Shown: piece by piece, positions 32,664 to 39,425 of the stretch
Numbering within the stretch: position 1 is the first letter of the stretch
Layout: each line of letters opens with the position of its first letter
Assembly (NCBI RefSeq): GCF_030378065.1
Contig: NZ_JAUCGJ010000042.1
Span: forward strand, 1-39,425
Origin: Candidatus Venteria ishoeyi
GTDB lineage: Bacteria; Pseudomonadota; Gammaproteobacteria; Beggiatoales; Beggiatoaceae
DNA length: 39,425 nt
Direction: 5' to 3'
The notes under the pieces: model-generated
What the model saw: the letters and a program-made list of their open reading frames with translations, nothing else
Told to the model about the DNA's origin: nothing
Databases searched by the model: none
Translations under genes and position numbers: made by a program

Positions 32664-35600
32664 CTATAACCAATTTCCCATTAAGATAAACGGCCCCCAA
32701 TAATAAGGGTGGGAAAAATCTTTGGGATACTTGGCTTGTTCCGGTTGTTCTTTTGCCATTCTGCGCGCATCAATAAAGGCTTTTTGCGCCTGCTGCATGG
32801 CATCGACCTTAGTCAGACTGCTGTCTGCGGTATGTGACAAATAAAAGTGTTCCATAAATGCACCCGTACCCTGGTCATCAACCGGCCACAAGGTCGCCAT
32901 CACACTTTTTGCGCCTTGTTTTTGTGCCATTGCACCAAAACCTTCGATTTCCTGGCCTTTAGTCATACTGCCTACCGCTGTCTGACAAGCCGATAAGGTT
33001 AATAAATCCACGCCATTAAAATCATATTCAGAACGCACCTGAGACAAAGGCAGGATTTCACCGTTACCCAGCAATAAATAGGTATCCTGATCGGTATTTG
33101 GCTGGAATACAAAATGGCTGGCGATATGAATTACCGGATAACCGCGATCCAACACGGTTTGCAGTGTGTCCTGATCAAACCCTTCATTTAGTTCCACCAT
33201 GCCGGGAATCACACCTTGCGGATCTTGATCGTGTTCTTTGACAATATCATTAAGCTCCTTGCTGACAGAAGGCAGGGCATTAAAATCGCGCAGTGCCTTG
33301 GTGACGCCAAGACCCGCTAAACTCCAATTGCTTGTCGGCGCATCCTTGAGCTTGTCGCGGGCGGCTTCGGTAAACATCACCACAGCATATTTTTCCGCGA
33401 GAAATTGTTTGCCATCAAATAAGGTGGAAATTGGCAGATAACGTAAACGCCCATCCAGTGATAACATTAAGGTTTTTGCACCGGCTTGTTTTAGATCTTC
33501 AGCAATCGGTGCGATAAGCCATTTATTTAATTCTCTGGATGCCTTATAGACAAAACGCACCAGATGACGGCGGCGAGGATCGGGTTTGGCTTTTACCAGA
33601 TTTCGGTATTGCTTGATTTTTTCATTCAGCACTTCTGCGCTGACAGGGCTTTCCCTGCACACCTGCACATCCGGTGTGGTTAATAAAATACGCAGTTTTT
33701 CCGGGGTGATCAGATAATGTACCAGCACCACGCCATGACCTAAGTCACGTAATGTACCTTGCAGCGCACGTAAGGTGTCGAGATTTTTATCGGCAAATTG
33801 TTTTGCCTGTTTATACTCGCCGATACAGGCATTAAATTCAATTCGTGCCTGGTTAATGAGTTTGCGTAACTGGGTTTTACGCTGCTGCTCTGCATCACTT
33901 AAATCAGTTTTTATACGCAGTTGCTGAAATTCTTTCGCTTGCGTCACCAGGTTTTTATCTTCACTGGCGAGCAGGCGCGCAACAGCAATTTGTTCTTCTT
34001 CCACCTGCATCGCAGTTTTTAAATCTTTTAAGTGGCCCTGAAACTCACTCAGAGTCTTTTTCAGCCGCCCTCTGACCTTAAGCTGCGCTTGTTGTTCCTG
34101 TTTTTCCAGTTTGGGTTTCAGGCGGAATTTACGTAACTGGCTGCCCACCTTGCCAAAACGCTTATAAAAGCGTCCGGCCTTATCTGTCCAGTTTTGTTCG
34201 CTGGGCGTGTAGCTGGCTTTGATCACCCGCGCTTTTTCCTGCTGCTGTTCCCGGCGCACAAAATCAAAATACTCTTCTTCTTTAAGCATACGCTGTATCT
34301 GGCTGGCTTCCGTATGCCGCCCCTGATCCAGCAACCAACCAGCGACGCGGCGGTAAACATCGGCCTTATCTTCCAGAAAACTGCGTTGCAGTTCTTTATC
34401 CATTTGCGCCAGGTTGCTGCGCAAGGCTTGCAGGCTGTTCACCGCGTGTTTACCGATTAAAATCGCAGCATTTTTTTGTTGGCGGGCAGCGAGGGTTTGC
34501 GCCAGTCTATCCTGAATCGTCCACAATACAGTGGCTTCTCCAGCGGTGTTGGCAATGCCTAAGGCTTGCTGCAACAACGTTTCCGCCTGATCATATTGTG
34601 CCAGTCCAAAATGTGCCTTGGCACGATTATGCAAGGCAATGGCCATTTTTGCATGGGCCTTGCCAAAATGCTGTTCCCAGATTGCCTGAGCCTGTTTCAG
34701 CAACGGCAATGCTGTTTGATACTGCTGTTGCTCAATCGCTAACAAGGCCAGATTATTGAGATTGATCGCAACATCGGGGTGTTTATCACCAAAAGCCGCT
34801 TTAAGAATTTTTCCGGCAGCCACATAATCTGCTTCTGCCTGCTCAGGCTGTCCCAGTGCTTGCGCAATCCAACCGCGATTATTTAAGCCGGTAGCATATA
34901 AGACGGAATCTTTGCCGGGATCTTTTGCCCAGATGCCCAGGGCTTGTTGATAATAGTTTTCGGCTTTCTGGAATTGTCCGAGGGTACGGTATAGCTGGCC
35001 CAGGTTATTTAAGCGAATACCCAGGTTAATCGCGTTGCCTTCCTGCTTTTCCAGTAGCTTCTGTTCAATGCCCAGGGCTTTTTTCAACAATACCAGCGCT
35101 TCTGCATATTGTCCCTGCTGCCGATAAATTTCCGCCAGATTACTGAAACGCAAAGCAATGCGAGAACTGTCCAGGCCAAATGCCTGCTTATCAATTTCCA
35201 GCGCCTGTTTCAGATAGCTTTCTGCGGTAGAGAAATCCCCCAGCTCACGGGCAACTTCTGCCAGATTATTCAGATCCACCGCCAGTTTACGATGCTTATC
35301 ACCAAAAGCCTGGGTATCAATGTGTAAGGCTTGTTCATAGGTTTTTTTGGCCTGCTGAAAATCACCCAATGCGGCATACACCCCGCCCAAGCCGTTGAGA
35401 CTCACTGCAACTGCACCATGCTGTGCGCCATAATGCTGTTTACGCAAGCTCACGGAGTCTTTATACGCAGCAATTGCCGCCGCCCAGTTTTGCTGTTGCA
35501 GATGGATGCCACCCATTAAATATAAAATTGCCGCACTGTCTTTAGGCCAATGTTCGCGGCTTTTTTCCAGTGCCTGTTGATAGCCTGCCAATGCCTGGGT

Positions 35601-35744
35601 CGGTTGATTGTTTAGTTCCGCCTGTCGCGCTTGTTTATACAGCGCGCGATGGATTTCCCGATCCGGCTGCGCGGCAAACAGTGTTATAGACAAACTCAGC
35701 AATAGCAGCGATAGCAGTATGTGCACATAAGATTGATTATTCAT
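32664..35744 (-). CDS. Exported TPR-CHAT protein (caspase-like protease domain)
   Basis: A 1026-residue protein. It begins with a signal peptide (hydrophobic core about 8-22, cleavage after FAA), so it is exported. Residues about 35-430 contain around nine tetratricopeptide repeats (for example VAVSLNGLGGVYAALGDFQQ, LAVDLNNLAEVARELGDFS). A charged, probably coiled-coil region follows (about 500-660), then a CHAT domain at about 680-1026. The caspase-type catalytic pair is visible: His877 in IHIASHF and Cys920 in TLSACQTAVG, so the protease is probably active. Such proteins cleave or sense other proteins; the partner here is unknown. The ATG at 35744 is preceded by GGTGA; the GTG at 35753 is the alternative. 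Confidence 0.88.
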   Translation of the reverse strand: MNNQSYVHILLSLLLLSLSITLFAAQPDREIHRALYKQARQAELNNQPTQALAGYQQALEKSREHWPKDSAAILYLMGGIHLQQQNWAAAIAAYKDSVSLRKQHYGAQHGAVAVSLNGLGGVYAALGDFQQAKKTYEQALHIDTQAFGDKHRKLAVDLNNLAEVARELGDFSTAESYLKQALEIDKQAFGLDSSRIALRFSNLAEIYRQQGQYAEALVLLKKALGIEQKLLEKQEGNAINLGIRLNNLGQLYRTLGQFQKAENYYQQALGIWAKDPGKDSVLYATGLNNRGWIAQALGQPEQAEADYVAAGKILKAAFGDKHPDVAINLNNLALLAIEQQQYQTALPLLKQAQAIWEQHFGKAHAKMAIALHNRAKAHFGLAQYDQAETLLQQALGIANTAGEATVLWTIQDRLAQTLAARQQKNAAILIGKHAVNSLQALRSNLAQMDKELQRSFLEDKADVYRRVAGWLLDQGRHTEASQIQRMLKEEEYFDFVRREQQQEKARVIKASYTPSEQNWTDKAGRFYKRFGKVGSQLRKFRLKPKLEKQEQQAQLKVRGRLKKTLSEFQGHLKDLKTAMQVEEEQIAVARLLASEDKNLVTQAKEFQQLRIKTDLSDAEQQRKTQLRKLINQARIEFNACIGEYKQAKQFADKNLDTLRALQGTLRDLGHGVVLVHYLITPEKLRILLTTPDVQVCRESPVSAEVLNEKIKQYRNLVKAKPDPRRRHLVRFVYKASRELNKWLIAPIAEDLKQAGAKTLMLSLDGRLRYLPISTLFDGKQFLAEKYAVVMFTEAARDKLKDAPTSNWSLAGLGVTKALRDFNALPSVSKELNDIVKEHDQDPQGVIPGMVELNEGFDQDTLQTVLDRGYPVIHIASHFVFQPNTDQDTYLLLGNGEILPLSQVRSEYDFNGVDLLTLSACQTAVGSMTKGQEIEGFGAMAQKQGAKSVMATLWPVDDQGTGAFMEHFYLSHTADSSLTKVDAMQQAQKAFIDARRMAKEQPEQAKYPKDFSHPYYWGPFILMGNWL

Positions 35745-35838
35745 TACTTTCACCCGCCCGAATTAGGGAATCGTAAAACCTTTGTTTTTTGTTGTTTGGT
35801 TTTGTCGATACACAAACACATTATCCTTACTCATTAGT

Positions 35839-35867
35839 ATAATAGGTTTTCTTCTGAAACAGGTCAA
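35839..35867 (-). promoter_or_regulatory. Probable sigma70 promoter of the TPR-CHAT gene
   Basis: On the minus strand TTGACC (35862-35867) is followed after 17 bases by TATTAT (35839-35844). Each box departs from consensus at one position. It gives a leader of about 88 bases before the ATG at 35744. Confidence 0.6.
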
Positions 35868-35912
35868 AACAGCAACGATATAAATGGCTGCCCTGTAAAA
35901 TGCCCCGTAATG

Positions 35913-36536
35913 TCAGACCGTCAGTATTCCCAACAGCTTTAGTCCATCAATAAAAAGCGCGAATGCTAAAATACCCAATACCAATCCAAGAAAACGTATC
36001 GTGTATCGGTATATATTGCCACTTAAGAAAGTTTTTGATTTGCCAACGAATATCGCCAATAGCACTTTAGAACCCACCAGGAACGTATAAAATCCACTCA
36101 TAAATAATAAGGGCGCGAAAATATTTAAACTCAGTGCCTTAGCCATCGTTGGTGCACCGACACTCAGCCAGAACAAATAAGGGTGTGGACTTAACGCATT
36201 GGCTAATATGCCTTTGCTTAAGGACTTGGGCGTTGCCGCCTGAAGATTGAGTACATTTCCTTTTTCGCGAATGCTGTCATAAGCCATCAATAGAACAAAG
36301 CAGCCACCGATTAATGAAACAGTACCGAGTAGCTTATGAAAACGGGATAGCTGCGCAAAAACGTATAAGGTTAAGATAATGATGGGCAAATCAGTGATGA
36401 TTGGCGCGAGCGCAACTTTAATACCGGCTTTAGTGTCATGCTCAAGCGTTTCAGAAATCACCAGCGTTAAAAGGGGACCCGGTGCAAAACCGGCAGATAA
36501 GCCTAAAATGATGCCAAAGGTCAAGTAATAAAACAT
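35913..36536 (-). CDS. LysE family translocator
   Basis: A 207-residue integral membrane protein with about six hydrophobic segments. The LysE/RhtB start FYYLTFGIILGLSAGFAPGPLLTLVISETL and the ALSPHPYLFWLSVGAPT segment place it in the amino-acid exporter superfamily. The transported substrate is not known. The ATG at 36536 has no clear binding site. It stands alone between the CHAT gene and a repeat-rich gap. Confidence 0.85.
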   Translation of the reverse strand: MFYYLTFGIILGLSAGFAPGPLLTLVISETLEHDTKAGIKVALAPIITDLPIIILTLYVFAQLSRFHKLLGTVSLIGGCFVLLMAYDSIREKGNVLNLQAATPKSLSKGILANALSPHPYLFWLSVGAPTMAKALSLNIFAPLLFMSGFYTFLVGSKVLLAIFVGKSKTFLSGNIYRYTIRFLGLVLGILAFALFIDGLKLLGILTV

Positions 36537-36874
36537 TGCTTAGTTGTTTTAGCCCTGAAAGGGCGTTATATACCAGCCTAGGGCAACGCCCTGGGAATTG
36601 TATTGTTTGGAATTTAAGCCCTGAAGGGGCGTAACATAAAAGTCAGCAGCAATGGCGATAAATATGTTTAGCCCCTTCAGGGCTTGGTTAAAATATAATT
36701 CCAACCCAGGGCACTACCCCACTGCCATTAACTTAAGGAGTCCAATCCTCGGATTGGGAGTCTAAAAAACACGCCCAAGCCGAGGCTTGGCCTCCTTTAA
36801 AGTTTGCGCCAGCATAAGCTTAGTGCTTAGTGCTTAAGTTAATGGCAGTTATGAATAACTTACCGGTCGCTGTA
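36537..36874. other. Repeat-rich gap between the LysE and trpA genes
   Basis: No gene. It holds several short palindromic repeats: AGCCCTGAAAGGGCG near 36551, CCTAGGGCAACGCCCTGGG near 36578, AGCCCTGAAGGGGCG near 36617, the inverted AGCCCCTTCAGGGCT near 36670 and CCAACCCAGGGC near 36703. These resemble the repeat around 39262. The element with 17-bp terminal repeats (36721-36849) follows. Confidence 0.7.
36721..36849. mobile_element. Small element with 17-bp perfect terminal inverted repeats
   Basis: ACTGCCATTAACTTAAG (36721-36737) is the exact reverse complement of 36833-36849. The 129-base element contains two internal palindromes, CCAATCCtcGGATTGG and CCAAGCCgagGCTTGG. It is MITE-like or REP-like with no coding capacity and sits just downstream of trpA. 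No clear target duplication was seen. Confidence 0.65.
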
Positions 36875-37675
36875 CTAGACGGCATCCATCGCCGCACGCA
36901 TTTTGCCAACCAAAGCCGGTAATTCAACCAGCACCGCTTCAGGGCTTAGGGTTTCAATTTTCTGTACCAGCGCACTGCCAACGATGACGGCATCTGCCAC
37001 GCTGGCAACCTGTGCCGCCGTTTCCGGGTCACGAATGCCAAAACCCACGCCCAGCGGTAATTGAATATGCTCGCGGATTTCCGCTAGTTTATTCGCCACT
37101 GCATCCACATCCACGGCTTTACTGCCAGTTACGCCTTTAACTGAGACGTAATAGACAAAGCCGCTGGCATGGCTACTGATGCGTTCAATGCGCCGGATGT
37201 CGCTGGTGGGGGCGAGCAGGAAAATCGGATCAATGTGCTGCGGGTGCAGGGCTTTTATCAAATCATCGGATTCTTCCGGGGGCAGATCCACGGTCAATAC
37301 GCCGTCCACGCCCGCTTGCGCGGCGCGTTTGGCAAAGTTGTCATAGCCCATGACTTCCACAGGATTGAGATAACCCATTAAGATTACAGGCGTATCCGGG
37401 TCATTCTGGCGAAATTCAGTCACCATGTTCAGCACATCAGATAAGCTCACGCCGTTTTCCAAAGCACGTTCACTGGCGAGTTGAATCACCGGGCCATCAG
37501 CCATGGGATCAGAAAATGGTACGCCCAGCTCTAATAAGTTCGCCCCGGCTTTGACCAGATTATGCATGAGTTCCACGGTAATGCCGGGGTTGGGATCGCC
37601 TGCGGTGACAAAGGGAATCAGGGCGGTTTTTTGATTATTTTTTAATTGTGCAAAACGACTTTGAATGCGGCTCAT
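36875..37675 (-). CDS. trpA: Tryptophan synthase alpha subunit
   Basis: TrpA cleaves indole-3-glycerol phosphate and passes indole to TrpB. The 266-residue protein has the catalytic Glu49 in [11 protein letters not shown] and Asp60 in MADGP at the standard positions, with [11 protein letters not shown] and the phosphate-binding [10 protein letters not shown] and IVGSALV regions intact. Its start overlaps the stop of trpB by ATGA, giving tight coupling. It is followed by a repeat-rich gap. Confidence 0.97.
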   Translation of the reverse strand: MSRIQSRFAQLKNNQKTALIPFVTAGDPNPGITVELMHNLVKAGANLLELGVPFSDPMADGPVIQLASERALENGVSLSDVLNMVTEFRQNDPDTPVILMGYLNPVEVMGYDNFAKRAAQAGVDGVLTVDLPPEESDDLIKALHPQHIDPIFLLAPTSDIRRIERISSHASGFVYYVSVKGVTGSKAVDVDAVANKLAEIREHIQLPLGVGFGIRDPETAAQVASVADAVIVGSALVQKIETLSPEAVLVELPALVGKMRAAMDAV

Positions 37676-38889
37676 ACTTCGATTCCTTCTAAAGCGGCAA
37701 CCGTGTGAATATCTTTATCACCACGTCCGGACAGGTTGACGATAATAATTTTATCCGGTTCCATAGTGGGGGCCAGTTTTTTACAATAAGCCAGGGCGTG
37801 ACTGCTTTCCAGTGCTGGTAAAATACCTTCCAGGCGGGTGAGTTCATGAAATGCATCCAGCGCTTCTTTGTCATCAATCGCCACGTAATTAGCGCGTCCG
37901 CTATCTTTTAACCAGGCGTGTTCCGGGCCGACACCCGGATAATCCAAACCCGCAGAAATGGAATGGGTGCCGATAATCTGACCATCGTTATCTTCCATCA
38001 AATAGGTACGGTTGCCATGCAGTACGCCGGGGCGACCCGCGCATAAAGGCGCAGCATGACGACCAGTTTCCAGTCCGTCACCTGCCGCTTCCACACCATA
38101 AAAAGCCACGGATTTGTCTTCCAGGAAGGGATGAAATAAACCAATGGCATTAGAGCCGCCACCCACGCAGGCAACCAAAGCATCGGGCAGTTTGCCGGTC
38201 TGAGCATGTAATTGTTGTTTAGCCTCGCGCCCAATCACTGTCTGAAAATCCCTGACCATCATTGGGTAGGGATGTGGCCCGGCAACCGTGCCGATAATAT
38301 AAAATGTGTCATCCACATTGGTGACCCAATCACGCATGGCTTCGTTTAAGGCATCTTTTAAGGTTTTAGTGCCGGAACTGACACCGCGCACTTCTGCGCC
38401 CAGCAAGCGCATACGATAGACATTCAGTGACTGGCGTTTAATATCTTCGGTGCCCATATAGACCACGCATTCCAAGCCCAGCCGCGCCGCGACCGTTGCT
38501 GTTGCCACACCATGCTGGCCTGCGCCGGTTTCGGCGATAATCCGGGTTTTACCCATGCGTTTTGCCAGTAGCGCCTGCCCGATGGTGTTGTTGACCTTAT
38601 GCGCGCCGGTATGATTTAAATCTTCACGCTTAAGATAAATACGCGCACCACCCAGGCGTTTGGTCCAGCGTTGTGCGTAATACAAAGGTGAAGGGCGGCC
38701 TACATAGTGGTGCAGATCATCATCCATTTCTGCAATAAAAGTGGAGTCTTCACGATATTTCTCATAGGCTTGGCGTAAAGCGGTTAGAGGGGCCATCAGG
38801 GTTTCTGAAGCAAAAATACCACCATAAGGGCCAAAGTGCCCGCGATCATCAGGCAAATGCTCATTGCCGGTATGTAATGGGTTTAACAC
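37672..38889 (-). CDS. trpB: Tryptophan synthase beta subunit
   Basis: TrpB condenses indole with serine using pyridoxal phosphate. The 405-residue protein has the cofactor lysine Lys98 in HTGAHKVNN, the GGGSNAIG phosphate loop, and the AETGAGQHG motif, all intact. The start is GTG at 38889 with AAGGAA about 11 bases upstream. It heads a trpB-trpA pair; trpF, its usual upstream neighbour in many gammaproteobacteria, is not in the window, and a repeat cluster lies upstream instead. No trp leader peptide was seen. Confidence 0.97.
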   Translation of the reverse strand: MLNPLHTGNEHLPDDRGHFGPYGGIFASETLMAPLTALRQAYEKYREDSTFIAEMDDDLHHYVGRPSPLYYAQRWTKRLGGARIYLKREDLNHTGAHKVNNTIGQALLAKRMGKTRIIAETGAGQHGVATATVAARLGLECVVYMGTEDIKRQSLNVYRMRLLGAEVRGVSSGTKTLKDALNEAMRDWVTNVDDTFYIIGTVAGPHPYPMMVRDFQTVIGREAKQQLHAQTGKLPDALVACVGGGSNAIGLFHPFLEDKSVAFYGVEAAGDGLETGRHAAPLCAGRPGVLHGNRTYLMEDNDGQIIGTHSISAGLDYPGVGPEHAWLKDSGRANYVAIDDKEALDAFHELTRLEGILPALESSHALAYCKKLAPTMEPDKIIIVNLSGRGDKDIHTVAALEGIEV

Positions 38890-38981
38890 GCTGTCTTGTT
38901 CCTTGTAATTAAGTCTTGGAGGGTAAAATAATATCCTCTATTATTAGTATTTTTACCAGAAAATTTCCAGATTAAATTACT

Positions 38982-39120
38982 GGTGTTACGCAAAAGCTTC
39001 TTTTTCGCAGGTTTTGCAGTTTTGAAACACGAAAAAACCGCTTTCACTTCATGCGGGTATTATTTCGCCTGGTGTTATACAAAGGCTTATTTTTTGCACT
39101 TTAGGCTACAAAAAACGACC
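38982..39120 (-). repeat. Inverted copies of the yceD-rpmF tandem repeat family
   Basis: Read on the minus strand, GCGAAAAAGAAGCTTTTGCG followed by TAACACC, preceded by GCGGTTTTTTCGTGTTTC, matches the units at 4221-4425. A second, more diverged unit begins about 89 bases further right (GGTGTTATACAAAGGCTTAT on the plus strand at 39071), so this is also a two-unit array with nearly the same period. Confidence 0.75.
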
Positions 39121-39144
39121 ATTGCTTTATGTTCAATTTTATTT

Positions 39145-39271
39145 TCCATGCACAAGGTTAAAACCTTCGCCTTTCAGGTGAACAGATTTATCTCTAATGT
39201 TTAACGGTAAAACTTAAAATATGGGTTTTAGCGCTAACACCCCAAAGGGGTATTTTAATATAGCCTGGGGC
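39145..39271. repeat. Dispersed repeat, right copy (inverted partner of 1-127)
   Basis: This is the reverse complement of 1-127 over 127 bases with a single mismatch by eye. It continues rightward into a GGGGCaacGCCCC hairpin, suggesting the element is longer than the matched part. It lies next to the 91-bp repeat units. Confidence 0.9.
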
Positions 39272-39425
39272 AACGCCCCAGGGTAGAGAATGACACGTTT
39301 ACAGTGGGTAGGACAGTGGAAACCCACTGCCCCCCCGTTACCGCAATAGGGTTAATTCCCTATATTTACCGTCGTGCCCCTTTCGGGCAACGGGCGGTTT
39401 CCCGAAGAGTACCCCTTGCGGGGAG

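Larger units (their letters stand above)
38890..39425. other. Repeat-filled right end of the window
   Basis: No convincing gene occurs in these 536 bases. In order they hold the trpB leader, inverted units of the 91-bp repeat family (38982-39120), the right copy of the 127-bp repeat (39145-39271), the hairpin CCTGGGGCaacGCCCCAGG (39264-39282), and smaller palindromes such as CAGTGGGT/ACCCACTG (39302-39329) and ATAGGG/CCCTAT (39346-39363). A 73-codon rightward frame (38983-39204) runs through the repeats and is not treated as a gene. Confidence 0.7.

Noticed and set aside
32664-35744. Craspase (type III-E CRISPR) identity for the TPR-CHAT protein
   Set aside because: It has a signal peptide, and no gRAMP/Cas7-11 gene or CRISPR array lies nearby.
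38983-39204. Rightward open frame of 73 codons at the right end
   Set aside because: It runs through the 91-bp and 127-bp repeats, has no ribosome binding site, and its C-terminal part is matched only by the inverted repeat copy at the left edge (frame 68-301).

Overview
The window looks like a chromosomal segment of a gammaproteobacterium. The strongest evidence is the order yceD-rpmF-plsX-fabH-fabD-fabG-acpP-fabF, which is the E. coli-type fatty-acid cluster, together with AroF-like DAHP synthase, Ggt and TrpB-TrpA of gammaproteobacterial type. A cysteine-less DsrC-family protein, an octaheme cytochrome with a membrane cytochrome b, a bacterial V-type ATPase and a CHAT-TPR protein would fit an environmental, perhaps sulfur-metabolising lineage (Thiotrichales- or Methylococcales-like). 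The taxonomic placement is inference.

Layout. 1-3545 (minus): a DsrC-like protein lacking both functional cysteines, aroF-like DAHP synthase and gamma-glutamyltransferase. 3546-12465 (plus): the fatty-acid cluster, read from a promoter with consensus -35 and -10 boxes, and interrupted between fabH and fabD by an AAA ATPase plus DUF4276 (TOPRIM-like) pair that resembles a split OLD/PARIS-type defence module. acpP is bracketed by two copies of a small MITE-like element. 12534-19087 (plus): a secreted protein, a lipoprotein, then a Gld-type ABC exporter operon (ATPase, permease, GldG-like protein, DUF4340 protein). 19494-27628 (plus): a V/A-type ATPase operon ordered B-D-I-K-E-DUF2764-[DUF433/DUF5615 toxin-antitoxin-like pair]-A, a circular permutation of the E-DUF2764-A-B-D-I-K order known from chlamydiae. 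27660-38889 (minus): cytochrome b and octaheme OTR-family cytochrome c, a membrane-anchored methyltransferase, a DUF2148 ferredoxin-domain protein, a glycine-zipper lipoprotein, a large periplasmic TPR-CHAT protein, a LysE transporter, and trpB-trpA.

The window is rich in small repeats. A 127-bp sequence at the left edge recurs inverted near the right edge with one mismatch. A ~91-bp tandem repeat lies between yceD and rpmF and recurs in inverted orientation beside trpB. A MITE-like family has three copies, and another element with 17-bp terminal inverted repeats lies next to trpA. Several operons end in long perfect hairpins.

Functionally most genes are housekeeping (lipid synthesis, aromatic amino acids, glutathione turnover, ion-motive ATPase). 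The accessory interest lies in the two modules embedded inside essential-type operons (ATPase/DUF4276 in fab; DUF433/DUF5615 in the V-ATPase), the periplasmic CHAT protein, and the octaheme redox pair. No tRNA, rRNA, CRISPR array or complete transposase gene was seen.
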